Positions 16,043 to 24,400 of a DNA stretch of 36,527 nt are shown one piece after another. The DNA comes from Campylobacter sp. (lineage in GTDB: Bacteria > Campylobacterota > Campylobacteria > Campylobacterales > Campylobacteraceae). Every line of letters begins with the position of its first letter. Positions within the stretch are counted from its first letter, which is position 1. The stretch covers positions 1 to 36,527 of the forward strand of contig NZ_JAUMZG010000012.1 in assembly GCF_030528245.1 (NCBI RefSeq), in the 5' to 3' direction. The translations under genes and the position numbers were made by a program. Under the pieces are notes generated by a model that made no database searches, was not told where the DNA came from, and saw only the letters and a list, made by a program, of their open reading frames with translations.

Positions 16043-17022
16043 CGCCCCGCCCCCAAAAGCACGGCTAGCTCCTTAGCGTGGTAGGTGATGATGAGCTTTG
16101 CCCCCGCCCTTTTGAAGGCGATCATGTTCTCATAAAGCACGCTTTCATAGTCTATCACGCCCGCTTTTGCCGCCGCTTTTAGCATGGCGTACTCTCCGCT
16201 GACATTATAGACGCACAGGGGCAAATTTGAGGCTAGGCTCAGGTCTTTAACCACATCCAAATAGGCAAGGGCGGGCTTTATCATCAAAATATCCGCCCCT
16301 TGCGCGGCGTCTTCTAGGCTCTCTCTTAGGGCTTCCCTGCCGTTGTGAAAGTCCATTTGATAGCCCTTTCTATCGCCAAAGCTAGGACTCGAGCCCGCCG
16401 CGTCCCTAAAGGGCCCATAATAACCTGAGGCAAATTTCGTAGAATAGGCCATCAGGGGTAAATTCTCAAAGCCCGCCGCGTCCAAATTTTGGCGCAAATG
16501 ATGAATGATGCCATCCATCATCCCGCTGGGTGCGATCATATCCACGCCCGCTCTTGCGTGGATGAGGGCCTGCTGGGCGGAAATTTCTAGGGTGGCGTCA
16601 TTGTCGACGCTTTGAGTTTGGGGGTTGAGTATGCCGCAGTGTCCGTGCTGGGTGTATTCACAAAAGCACAAATCGCTGATGATAAAAAGCTCGGGCACTT
16701 CTTGCTTGATGGCCTTGATGGTCCGTGCTATCAAGCCCTGCTCATCCAAGGCCTCACTGCCGCAGTCGTCCTTTTTGCTCTCCGCAACCACGCCGAATAA
16801 AATAACGGCTCTAAGTCCCAAACGGGCGAGTTCTTGGCATTCTTTTAAAAGCACATCAGGGCTCATTTGAAAAACGGCTGGCATGGAGGGAATTTCTCTT
16901 TTGACGCCCTCACCCTCCACGACAAAAAGCGGATAGATCAAATCCTCAAGCGCCAAAGTGCTCTCTCGCATCATCGCTCTAATGTTTTCACCGCTTCTTA
17001 ATCTTCTGAGTCTTTTAAACAT
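16039..17022 (-). CDS. hemB: delta-aminolevulinic acid dehydratase (HemB)
   Basis: Joins two 5-aminolevulinate molecules into porphobilinogen. I start it at ATG 17022 (327 residues, [10 protein letters not shown]...), which follows AAAAAGG at 17031-17037 with eight bases between. A longer frame from 17052 would include the ribosome site and the -10 box. The metal-site cysteines lie in [14 protein letters not shown] (C119, C121, C129), and the two Schiff-base lysines in MAYSTKFAS (Lys196) and ILMIKPAL (Lys249). First gene of a five-gene minus-strand operon. Confidence 0.95.
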   Translation of the reverse strand: MFKRLRRLRSGENIRAMMRESTLALEDLIYPLFVVEGEGVKREIPSMPAVFQMSPDVLLKECQELARLGLRAVILFGVVAESKKDDCGSEALDEQGLIARTIKAIKQEVPELFIISDLCFCEYTQHGHCGILNPQTQSVDNDATLEISAQQALIHARAGVDMIAPSGMMDGIIHHLRQNLDAAGFENLPLMAYSTKFASGYYGPFRDAAGSSPSFGDRKGYQMDFHNGREALRESLEDAAQGADILMIKPALAYLDVVKDLSLASNLPLCVYNVSGEYAMLKAAAKAGVIDYESVLYENMIAFKRAGAKLIITYHAKELAVLLGAGR

Positions 17023-17040
17023 CAATTTGTCCTTTTTCGC

Positions 17041-17046
17041 TAGAAT
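17041..17046 (+). promoter_or_regulatory. -10 box of ribA-rsmG
   Basis: TAGAAT, 35 bases upstream of the ribA ATG. It sits just beside the -10 of hemB on the other strand, so polymerase could not use both at once. Confidence 0.45.
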
Positions 17047-17050
17047 TCCC

Positions 17051-17056
17051 ATTTTA
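17051..17056 (-). promoter_or_regulatory. -10 box of the hemB operon
   Basis: Minus-strand TAAAAT placed about 28 bases upstream of the hemB ATG, in a 59-base divergent interval shared with ribA. It supports the short hemB start. Confidence 0.5.
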
Positions 17057-17081
17057 ACACAAAAAGGTTTAAGAGTTTTCT

Positions 17082-17642
17082 ATGCAGGTTCAAATTTCAC
17101 AAATTGCGAATTTACCCAGCAAATGGGGGGAATTTCAAATCCAAAGTTTCAAAGAGGGCGAAAAAGAGCATCTTTGTATTTTTAAAAATTTGCCGCAGGA
17201 TGTTGTGAATTTAAGAATTCACTCAGAATGCCTAACGGGCGATAGTCTGGGCAGCCTTAAGTGCGATTGCGGGGCGCAGCTAGCCTTTGCTTTAAACTAC
17301 ATCCAAGAGCATGGCGGGATGGTCATTTACCTCAAGCAAGAGGGCAGGAACATCGGGCTTTTCAACAAGGTCAACGCCTACGCCCTGCAAGATAAGGGTC
17401 GCGACACCATTGAGGCCAATGTGGAGCTTGGTTTTGGAGCCGATGAGCGCAGCTATGAAATCGTAGAATTCATCCTCGATTACTATCAAATTTCAAGGGT
17501 GAATTTGCTCACAAACAACCCTAAAAAGCTTGATTTTTTGAAAGACAAAATCCACTCTCGCATCCCCATCATCGTGGGGCTCAACCCTCACAATGAGGCC
17601 TACATCAGGGTCAAGCAAAATCAAATGGGGCACTTGGAGTGA
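17082..17642 (+). CDS. ribA: GTP cyclohydrolase II (RibA)
   Basis: First committed step of riboflavin synthesis. 186 residues, the size of a stand-alone enzyme without the RibB domain. The zinc-binding signature HSECLTGDSLGSLKCDCG provides C50, C61 and C63. LKQEGRNIGL and LTNNPKKL are the nucleotide-binding and C-terminal family motifs. Its stop overlaps the GTG start of rsmG. Confidence 0.95.
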   Translation: MQVQISQIANLPSKWGEFQIQSFKEGEKEHLCIFKNLPQDVVNLRIHSECLTGDSLGSLKCDCGAQLAFALNYIQEHGGMVIYLKQEGRNIGLFNKVNAYALQDKGRDTIEANVELGFGADERSYEIVEFILDYYQISRVNLLTNNPKKLDFLKDKIHSRIPIIVGLNPHNEAYIRVKQNQMGHLE

Positions 17643-18223
17643 GGCTTGAGCTTTTGCCCCGTTTTGACGCGGCCGCCTTTGCGGACAGGGTGAGGATTTA
17701 TAAGGATTTGCTCACTCGTTTTAACGCCGTGCATAATCTTACGAATTTTAAGGACATTGAGGCCAATATCAACGACAGCGTTGGCATTTTAAATTTCGCA
17801 GATTTTAGCGGAGCTGGGAGGATCGTGGATGTGGGCTCTGGGGCGGGCTTTCCGGCGATTTTTTTGGCCTTTTTGCTAAAGAGCGAGTTTTATCTTTTCG
17901 AGCCCAATCCCAAAAAAGCCGCCTTTTTGAGGATGGTCAAAATCGAATGCGCCCTGAAAAACACTCACATCATCAAGGAAAAAATTCAAGCCTACAAGGC
18001 TGATTTTAAGGCCGATATCATCACTTCAAGAGCCCTGATGCGCGTGCGGGATTTGATGCGAATTTGCCTGCATTTGAGCGGGGAGGACACTATTTTTGCC
18101 CTTTACAAGGGAAGCGGAGCCCATGATGAAATGCAGGGTCTGCAAAACTATCAAATTTTTGAAAAGGGGCTTAGAAAATACTGCGTTTTCAAGGCCTCAA
18201 TGCAAAATTCCACCGAAGGCTAG
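17639..18223 (+). CDS. rsmG: 16S rRNA m7G527 methyltransferase (RsmG/GidB)
   Basis: 194 residues from GTG 17639, overlapping ribA as GTGA. The SAM motif VDVGSGAGFPAIFLA begins at residue 63, and NLTNFKDIEA (about 33-42) and SRALMRVRDL are typical of RsmG, which methylates G527 in the 530 loop of 16S rRNA. The 3' end overlaps the end of the convergent membrane-protein gene by 27 bases. Confidence 0.92.
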   Translation: MRLELLPRFDAAAFADRVRIYKDLLTRFNAVHNLTNFKDIEANINDSVGILNFADFSGAGRIVDVGSGAGFPAIFLAFLLKSEFYLFEPNPKKAAFLRMVKIECALKNTHIIKEKIQAYKADFKADIITSRALMRVRDLMRICLHLSGEDTIFALYKGSGAHDEMQGLQNYQIFEKGLRKYCVFKASMQNSTEG

Positions 18224-19243
18224 GGTCAGAAAATAGCCCCCAAAAACCAAAATCAAAGCTAGGCTCAAGGCCAGTCCCAAAACCCTCACTCCGCCCTGCA
18301 TGAATTGCTTGAGATTAAGCTGCAAACCTAAGGCCGTCATGGCGATCACAAGGCAATACAAACAAAGCTCCCTTAAAAATGCGATCAATCTCGCGCTTTC
18401 TAGGCCGCAAAATTCCTCCTTTTGCGCCACAAAACTGTGCAAAAAAATGCACGCCAAAAAGGCGAAAGCGAAATAGGGGATGGTGAGCTTTTTGCCCGGC
18501 TGCTTGTCCGCGAGCAAAAGGGGCACGAGGAGTAAAAAAGGCACGAGCAAGATCACGCGCATCATCTTGATGATGAGAGCTAGATTGGCGCCGCTTTGTG
18601 AAAAACCGCTCACCATAGAGCTAGCGCCCACGACATTGGCCACCTCGTGCAGGGTCGCGCCCATAAAAATTCCCAAGGCGTTTTCATCAAGGTCCCTCAA
18701 AAGATCAAACGAGAACAAAAGCGGATACAAAAACATCAAAATGAGTCCAAAAATCACCACCGAGCCCACGGCCAAAATGCCCTTCATGGGCTCGCTTTTG
18801 AGGCAAGACTCCAAAGCCAAAACCGCTGCCGCGCCGCAAATGGCACTGCCCGCTCCCACAAGCATCGCGCTTTCTTTATCCAGCCTGAAAAATTTCACAC
18901 CCAAAAATAAGGCCGCCCCAAACACGCAAACGATGACGATTGAGGCAAGAGCAAAGCCCCAAATTCCCACGCTTAAAAGCTCATTAACGCTGACGTTAAA
19001 GCCGTATAGGATGATGCCCAGTCGTAGGATTTTTTTCGCACCAAAATGCACGCCCGGCTTTAAAATTTTTTCATGCTTGAAAAAGAGGGGTGCAAAACAC
19101 ATACCAAGCACGATAGCAAAGGCACTTGAGCCGATTTGAGTGCTTGCTTTAAGCCCCTCAGCAAGAAAGATGGCCAAAAAACCAATCAAAGCCGTAAAAA
19201 CAAGGCCCTTGGAAATGGAACAAACAGGGGATAAAAATTTCAA
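18197..19243 (-). CDS. YeiH/UPF0324 family membrane protein (putative anion exporter)
   Basis: 348 residues with about ten hydrophobic segments. The family signature FGAKKILRLGIILYGFNVS, VGAGSAICGAAAVLA and GATLHEVANVVGA identify the YeiH/UPF0324 putative sulfate exporter family. Transport substrate is not established. The start is uncertain: the frame opens with TTG at 19243 behind a T-rich stretch without a clear ribosome site. It follows the amidohydrolase gene by about 20 bases. Confidence 0.85.
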   Translation of the reverse strand: MKFLSPVCSISKGLVFTALIGFLAIFLAEGLKASTQIGSSAFAIVLGMCFAPLFFKHEKILKPGVHFGAKKILRLGIILYGFNVSVNELLSVGIWGFALASIVIVCVFGAALFLGVKFFRLDKESAMLVGAGSAICGAAAVLALESCLKSEPMKGILAVGSVVIFGLILMFLYPLLFSFDLLRDLDENALGIFMGATLHEVANVVGASSMVSGFSQSGANLALIIKMMRVILLVPFLLLVPLLLADKQPGKKLTIPYFAFAFLACIFLHSFVAQKEEFCGLESARLIAFLRELCLYCLVIAMTALGLQLNLKQFMQGGVRVLGLALSLALILVFGGYFLTLAFGGILH

Positions 19244-19264
19244 AAATAAAAAACTACCATAAAA

Positions 19265-20443
19265 TCAATCGTGCAAAAATTCCAAAGCCATCAAGGCGTC
19301 CCCTTGCATCAGGACCTTTAAATTTTCATCATCCCAGCAAAAGGTGCTGCTATGATGTCTGGTAGGATTTTTCAAGTCCTTAGAAATTCCCACAAAAATG
19401 TAAGCCCCCTTCCTCGCCTGCGTGAGGTAGGCAAAGTCCTCCGCTCCCATTGTGGGTTTAGCATCGCTTATCACATTGTCCTCGCCCAAAACCTTCGCAA
19501 AGGCCCTCCTTGCAAGCAGAGCCATTTTCGCGTCATTGATGAGGGGCGGGTATTGCTTTTTGTAATCAAGCCTATAATCCCCGCCAAATTCCAAAGCCAC
19601 AGCCTTGGCAGTTTTTTCAATCGTATCGCACAGAAGATCCTGAGTTTTCTCGTTTAAAAAGCGCACCGTCCCGCTTAAAAACGCCTTTTCTGGGATGACA
19701 TTAAAGGCCGTCCCTGCGTGGAGTGAGCCCACGGTTATCACCCCCGCATCCACAGGACTGAGTCGCCTTGAGACGCCACATTGCACATCACTGATGAATT
19801 TCGCCGCCATCACGATGGGATCTATCGTAGTGTGAGGATGCGCGCCGTGTCCGCCCCTGCCGATGAATTCTAGGTCAAATACATCCACCCCCGCCATCAT
19901 CTCTCCGCTCATGATTTGCGCCGTATTTTCCAGACCCTCACCCCACAAATGACAGCCAAAAACCGCATCCACCTTAGGATTTTCCAAAATCCCCGCCTCT
20001 ATCATGGGCTTGGCTCCCCCACTGCCCTCCTCGGCGGGCTGGAACATAAATTTAATCGTCCCTGAAAATTCCTCCCGCAGCTCGTTTAAGATCAGCAGGG
20101 CTCCCATCAGTCCCGCACTGTGCCCATCGTGCCCACAGGCGTGCATCTTGCCCGCTATCCTTGAAGCGTAGCTAAGTCCCGTTTCCTCCTGCACGGGCAG
20201 GGCGTCCATATCGGCGCGAAGGAGGACGCAGGGACCCTCTTTTTTGCCCTGAATTTGAGCCAAAATTCCCGTTTTGGCGATGTTTCTTTCATACTTTATG
20301 CCATACTCGTCCAAGATGGCGCAGAGTAAATTTGCGGTGTTTTCCTCTTCAAATTCCAGCTCGGGATGCATGTGGATTTGATGTCTAAGCTCGACGATTT
20401 TTGGAAAATATTTCTGCGCTAAGGCCTCAACTCTATCTTTCAT
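19265..20443 (-). CDS. M20D-family metal-dependent amidohydrolase
   Basis: 392-residue cytoplasmic hydrolase related to hippurate hydrolases, N-acyl amino acid deacylases and IAA-amino acid hydrolases. Metal ligands are in MHACGHDGH (HACGHDGH at 101-108) and QPAEEGSGGA (Glu pair at 138-139). GRGGHGAHPH belongs to the dimerisation/active-site region and TMGAEDFAYL carries the late metal region. A very good ribosome site (AGGAGGT, 20449-20455 on the minus strand) precedes the ATG, which overlaps the ppk2 end by 11 bases. In C. jejuni HipO belongs to this family, but the sequence as I remember it is only moderately similar, so hippurate is not claimed as the substrate. Confidence 0.85.
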   Translation of the reverse strand: MKDRVEALAQKYFPKIVELRHQIHMHPELEFEEENTANLLCAILDEYGIKYERNIAKTGILAQIQGKKEGPCVLLRADMDALPVQEETGLSYASRIAGKMHACGHDGHSAGLMGALLILNELREEFSGTIKFMFQPAEEGSGGAKPMIEAGILENPKVDAVFGCHLWGEGLENTAQIMSGEMMAGVDVFDLEFIGRGGHGAHPHTTIDPIVMAAKFISDVQCGVSRRLSPVDAGVITVGSLHAGTAFNVIPEKAFLSGTVRFLNEKTQDLLCDTIEKTAKAVALEFGGDYRLDYKKQYPPLINDAKMALLARRAFAKVLGEDNVISDAKPTMGAEDFAYLTQARKGAYIFVGISKDLKNPTRHHSSTFCWDDENLKVLMQGDALMALEFLHD

Positions 20444-21308
20444 CTTCTACCTCCTGACTTATGTTTTCGTTTTCTGAATTGGCGATGTCCTTATTTTTGC
20501 CCGCACCCGCTTCCATTTTGAAAATTTCAGCCTCCCCGCTCCGCACAAGCCCTTCATCAATCCTAGCAAATTTCCCATCCTTTTTGCCCGGATACTCCAC
20601 CTGTGAGAGTATGAAGCGGATTAAATTCAACCTCGCTTGCTTTTTGTCATTGGAGTCGATGATGGTCCAGGGGCAGGTTTCTGTGTTGGAGGAGAGGAGC
20701 ATGGAGTATTTGGCTATGGTGTATTTGTCCCACAACTCCTGCGATTTTTGATCGATGGGTGAGAGTTTGTATTGCTTGAGGGGGTTTTTCATCCGCTCTT
20801 TGAAGCGCTTTCTTTGCTGCTCTTTGGACACGGAGAGGTAAATTTTCAAAAGCATCACCCCGCTCTTAAAAAGCATGTGCTCAAAAAGCGGCACCTCTCT
20901 CAAAAACTGCTCATGCTGCTCAGGCGTGCAAAAGCCCATCACATACTCCACGCCCGCCCTATTATACCATGAGCGGTCGAAGATGACGATTTCACCCGCC
21001 GAGGGGAGGTGATTGACATAGCGCTGGAAATACCACTGCGTCTGCTCCACGACATTGGGCTTTGAGAGGGCGACCACGCGGCAGCCTCTGGGATTGAGGT
21101 GCTCGGTAAGCCTCTTGATGCTTCCTCCTTTCCCCGCCCCATCGCGTCCCTCTAGGATGATGAGGACCTTAAGCCCTTGTGCCTTGACGTGGTTTTGAAA
21201 TTTTAAAAGCTCGATTTGAAGCTGCTCCAAATCTTTCTCATACTTTAGAGTGCTTTTTTTGACCTTGACTTTGGTGTATTCTTCTTGGATTTTGTTTTCC
21301 TTAGCCAT
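20433..21308 (-). CDS. ppk2: polyphosphate kinase 2 (PPK2)
   Basis: Transfers phosphate between polyphosphate and nucleotides (commonly GDP to GTP). 291 residues with Walker A GRDGAGKGG at 54-62, the second motif FDRSWYNRAG at 110-119 and the lid region RKRFKERMKNP. This is the single-domain class I form. ATG 21308 follows AAGGAC. It shares a short divergent interval with dsbD. The C-terminal 25 or so residues are low complexity and charged. Confidence 0.93.
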   Translation of the reverse strand: MAKENKIQEEYTKVKVKKSTLKYEKDLEQLQIELLKFQNHVKAQGLKVLIILEGRDGAGKGGSIKRLTEHLNPRGCRVVALSKPNVVEQTQWYFQRYVNHLPSAGEIVIFDRSWYNRAGVEYVMGFCTPEQHEQFLREVPLFEHMLFKSGVMLLKIYLSVSKEQQRKRFKERMKNPLKQYKLSPIDQKSQELWDKYTIAKYSMLLSSNTETCPWTIIDSNDKKQARLNLIRFILSQVEYPGKKDGKFARIDEGLVRSGEAEIFKMEAGAGKNKDIANSENENISQEVEDER

Positions 21309-21353
21309 CGCTCGTCCTTATGGTTGATTTGTCCAAAATTTACCACAATAAAA

Positions 21354-21359
21354 TACAAT
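21354..21359 (+). promoter_or_regulatory. -10 box of dsbD
   Basis: TACAAT in an AT-rich context, 43 bases before the GTG start chosen for dsbD. Transcription would begin near 21366, after the alternative TTG start at 21361, which argues against that longer form. Confidence 0.5.
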
Positions 21360-21402
21360 TTTGGTAAAGATCATCACAAATTTCATCGCCTCAAGGAAAA
21401 AT

Positions 21403-23058
21403 GTGCGCATCGTTTTTTTCTTATTTTTGTTGTTCCACACCTCCCTCGCGCAGAGCCTCAAAGAGCCGCTCACGCTGGATTTTTACCCCAGTGAGCAGGG
21501 CATCGTTTTGCGTTTTAATCTTGCTGATGAAATTTTCCTCTACCGCGACCGACTGAAGCTAAAACTAGGCGCCCAGGACTTAAGCGATCTGCTTTCCTAC
21601 CCTGCGCCGCAGTTTTGGGGGGATGAGGAGGGCTATTTTGATGCTTTGGATTTGGTGCTTCCTAGACCCCTTTTGGATGCGTATTTTAGCCCCCGGTCTG
21701 TGCTGGAACTTTCTTATCAAGCCTGTTCAAAGTCAGGCCTTTGCTATGCCCCGCAGTTTTTGAATTTTTCCCTGCAAAAAGCGGACAAATTCTACACCCT
21801 AAGCCCCCTAGCGCAGCATTCAAAAAGCCAAGAGTCCCGCATCCAGTCCCTGCTGGAAAACGAAAGCCTCCCCCTCATCGTGCCAAGCTTCTTTTTTTAC
21901 GGACTCTTGCTCTCACTCACTCCCTGCACCCTGCCGATGATCCCCATTTTATCCTCCATCATCATCGCAAAAGGCGGCGGGATGGGCAAAAAAAGGGCCT
22001 TTTTTCTCTCCCTCATCTATGTGTTTTTCATGGCCCTAGCCTACGCCCTAGCGGGGGTGGGGGCCAGTTTTTTAGGATTTGGCCTGCAGGCCTTTTTGCA
22101 AAAACCCATCGTCTTGAGCCTCTTTGCCCTCATCTTCGTCCTCTTTGCCATCCTGTGTTTTAGGGATTTTGGCCCCGTCTTGCCGGCAAAATTCCAAGCC
22201 CTCATCCAAAGCAGGAGTCACAGGGGCAGGGGCGTTCTTAGCGTGGCTTTGATGGGCTTTTTTTCCGCACTCATCATAGGCCCCTGCATCGCCGCACCTC
22301 TAGCAGGCGCCCTGCTTTACATCGCTAGCTCAAAAGACGCCCTATTGGGAGGGCTTGCACTTTTTGTGATGGGCTGGGGTATGGGGACGCCTTTGCTTTT
22401 TGTGGGATTGGGGCTTGGTTTTTTGAGGCCTGGGGACTGGATGGGCGGGGTGAGAGTGCTTTTTGGCTTCATCCTGCTAGGCTTGGCGCTTTGGATGCTT
22501 TCTCGTTTTGTGCGGGGGGATTATATCTTGCTCGCTTATGGAATTTTGGGGGTGTTTTTTGTCGTTTTTATGGGGCTTTTTGAGGGGGCCTGCAGCAGGA
22601 TGCAAAAATTTAAAAAGGCCTTTTTGATCTTGGTTTTGGCTTACAGTTTGGCGCTTTTTGTGGGGGGGCTTTGCGGAGCAAAATCCTTTTCCAATCCCCT
22701 AAATTTCGCCAAGAAATCAAAAGAAAACTTGGTTTTTGAGAATTCGCAAAATCTGGCTACAATTTGGGAAAAAATCAAAAACGAAGAAAGGGTTTTGCTC
22801 TATTTTACGGCCTCTTGGTGCGTGTATTGTGGGCTTTTGGACGTGGAATTTTTTGATGATGAAAGGGTGAGTGCAGCCTTGGTGGATTATGAAAAAATCA
22901 AGATCGATTTGAGTGAAAATGGGGCCTTGCAGGCTAAAATCATGCAGGAATTTCAAGTCTTCGCCCCGCCTGTGCTTATTTTTTTTGAAAGGGGCAGACA
23001 GAGGGAGAAAATCACAGGCTACATAAGAGCCGATGAATTTTTGGAGAAAGGCTTATGA
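21403..23058 (+). CDS. dsbD: thiol:disulfide interchange protein (DsbD)
   Basis: Carries reducing power from cytoplasmic thioredoxin to the periplasm. The start is GTG 21403, with AAGGA at 21393-21397; it gives 551 residues and a clean signal peptide (MRIVFFLFLLFHTSLAQS). Domain order: periplasmic alpha domain with the paired cysteines of ACSKSGLC; membrane core with one reactive cysteine in LTPCTLPM (Cys175) and the other in IGPCIAAP (Cys295); C-terminal thioredoxin-like domain with WCVYC (Cys473, Cys476). A G7 run lies near the end of the membrane core. The stop overlaps the next gene as ATGA. Confidence 0.93.
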   Translation: MRIVFFLFLLFHTSLAQSLKEPLTLDFYPSEQGIVLRFNLADEIFLYRDRLKLKLGAQDLSDLLSYPAPQFWGDEEGYFDALDLVLPRPLLDAYFSPRSVLELSYQACSKSGLCYAPQFLNFSLQKADKFYTLSPLAQHSKSQESRIQSLLENESLPLIVPSFFFYGLLLSLTPCTLPMIPILSSIIIAKGGGMGKKRAFFLSLIYVFFMALAYALAGVGASFLGFGLQAFLQKPIVLSLFALIFVLFAILCFRDFGPVLPAKFQALIQSRSHRGRGVLSVALMGFFSALIIGPCIAAPLAGALLYIASSKDALLGGLALFVMGWGMGTPLLFVGLGLGFLRPGDWMGGVRVLFGFILLGLALWMLSRFVRGDYILLAYGILGVFFVVFMGLFEGACSRMQKFKKAFLILVLAYSLALFVGGLCGAKSFSNPLNFAKKSKENLVFENSQNLATIWEKIKNEERVLLYFTASWCVYCGLLDVEFFDDERVSAALVDYEKIKIDLSENGALQAKIMQEFQVFAPPVLIFFERGRQREKITGYIRADEFLEKGL

Positions 23059-24308
23059 TGGATCAAGATTTGGCATCGCTCTTTTCTATTCATCCTACCT
23101 TTGAGGAAATTTTTAAAAAGCATCCCAGCTTCGTCGAAGAAAATTTATCCACTATCAAAAATTGGCTTTCAAGTGAAGAATTTAAGAAAAAATATCGTTT
23201 CCACCCATATCCTCCCTTACTCCCTCCTCAGAGCGTGGATTACACAAAATTTTCTGGTGAGCTTGTTTTAGATTTGAATTTACCCCTGCCTCAAAATTAT
23301 GATTTTATTCTACTTTTTGCAAGTTCTGTTGGTTGTGATGCTATGCAGCTCTACCTTAGAGACTGTGGAATTTGCATTAATCCTTTAGAGTCTATAATGC
23401 ACATAAAAGACTATATTGATGGCTTGATGGAGCTTTTGTTAACTCCTAGTTCTGCTCCTAAATGCCTTTTTGTTTCTACAAGGTGCGATGGTGATTTTGG
23501 AAAAATTCTTCATCTCATTGACAAAAAAGTTCCTTGTTTTTTTGTCGTTCGTGATTTTGTTAGCATTTTAAAAAGTTCGTTAAATCACATTGACACGGTA
23601 GCCTCTAAAGCAAGTTATAGAACTAGAAATCTCAATCTTGATACCCAAGCATATTTTGAGCAACCGAAATTTTTGTTTCATCATATAACTGATCTTGAAG
23701 AATTGTTAGATGAAAGTAATGTTAAATTTTTATTTCAAATAGCTTCTCGGCTTGAGATTTTAAAACCTAACAAAACTATAGCTATAGATTTTAAAATGCT
23801 GCAAACAAGGGCTTATGAGCTCTTTTATGAGCTCGGTTTTATGCCCACTAATAAAGCTTTATTTGCTTCTAAAATAAACAGCTATCACCTTCATTTTCTT
23901 CCCGCAGTTTTACATGCTAATGGGATAGAAATCCATATCCTTCACATCAAACATTTTGCATTTCAAACGGAACTTATTGATGTGAGTGCAGAATTTTTAG
24001 ATGAAATTGTGTTTAAAGAACTCATTTTGGCGATGAGAAAAGAAGATTTTAAAAACTTAGATAAAGCCATATGTAAAAAAATAAAAAAATATTTCAAACA
24101 GTATATTAAAGGCTTACAGGCTAAAATTTCTCAACATAACAATTTCACTGAGAAGGACATCGTTCAATTTTTACACCATGCTCCAAAACTCAAAGAAAGA
24201 TTTCTTGAAATCATGGCTAAAGACGCTCTTTATTTGCAGCAAAATCACAACGAAATTTTTTCTCAATTTATATATTATCAAGCTCTAAATTCCTCAAAAA
24301 CTCCATAA
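23055..24308 (+). CDS. DUF2972-family protein
   Basis: 417 residues. The N-terminal third has a motif rich in Tyr and Pro (KYRFHPYPPLLPPQSVDYTK; core HPYPPLLPP about residues 50-58), followed by LNLPLPQNYDFILLFASSVG, which I recall as typical of the DUF2972 family of Campylobacter, often in multigene sets near glycan loci; function unknown. RDFVSILKSSLNHI and the Lys-rich C-terminal helices show no catalytic motif I can name. Start is ATG 23055 or 23058; the former overlaps the dsbD stop. G+C is low: 14 of 60 in line 23701-23760, against the neighbours' near-even composition. This suggests import downstream of dsbD. Confidence 0.72.
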   Translation: MMDQDLASLFSIHPTFEEIFKKHPSFVEENLSTIKNWLSSEEFKKKYRFHPYPPLLPPQSVDYTKFSGELVLDLNLPLPQNYDFILLFASSVGCDAMQLYLRDCGICINPLESIMHIKDYIDGLMELLLTPSSAPKCLFVSTRCDGDFGKILHLIDKKVPCFFVVRDFVSILKSSLNHIDTVASKASYRTRNLNLDTQAYFEQPKFLFHHITDLEELLDESNVKFLFQIASRLEILKPNKTIAIDFKMLQTRAYELFYELGFMPTNKALFASKINSYHLHFLPAVLHANGIEIHILHIKHFAFQTELIDVSAEFLDEIVFKELILAMRKEDFKNLDKAICKKIKKYFKQYIKGLQAKISQHNNFTEKDIVQFLHHAPKLKERFLEIMAKDALYLQQNHNEIFSQFIYYQALNSSKTP

Positions 24309-24362
24309 AATTCTAACATTGCAAAAAATCAAAATTTTAAGAAAAATCCAAAAATATTATTC

Positions 24363-24368
24363 TATAAT
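24363..24368 (+). promoter_or_regulatory. -10 box of the cco operon
   Basis: Perfect TATAAT in AT-rich sequence, 32 bases before ATG 24401 of ccoN; AAGGAGAG (24390-24397) is the ribosome site. It is the only clear promoter seen for the run of genes up to 34204. Confidence 0.65.
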
Positions 24369-24400
24369 TTTCGCAAATTCACACAACACAAGGAGAGTTG

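Noticed and set aside
17023..17052. Ten-residue N-terminal extension of HemB
   Set aside because: The extension contains the ribosome site for ATG 17022 and its first codons overlap the probable -10 box.
18480..19139. 219-residue open frame on the plus strand antisense to the YeiH-type gene
   Set aside because: Composition is Lys/Pro/Ser-rich and repetitive, there is no ribosome site, and the minus-strand frame encodes a recognisable membrane protein family.
19265..20443. Naming the M20 enzyme hippurate hydrolase (hipO)
   Set aside because: Only the general M20D motifs match; remembered HipO sequence is not close enough to claim hippurate as substrate.
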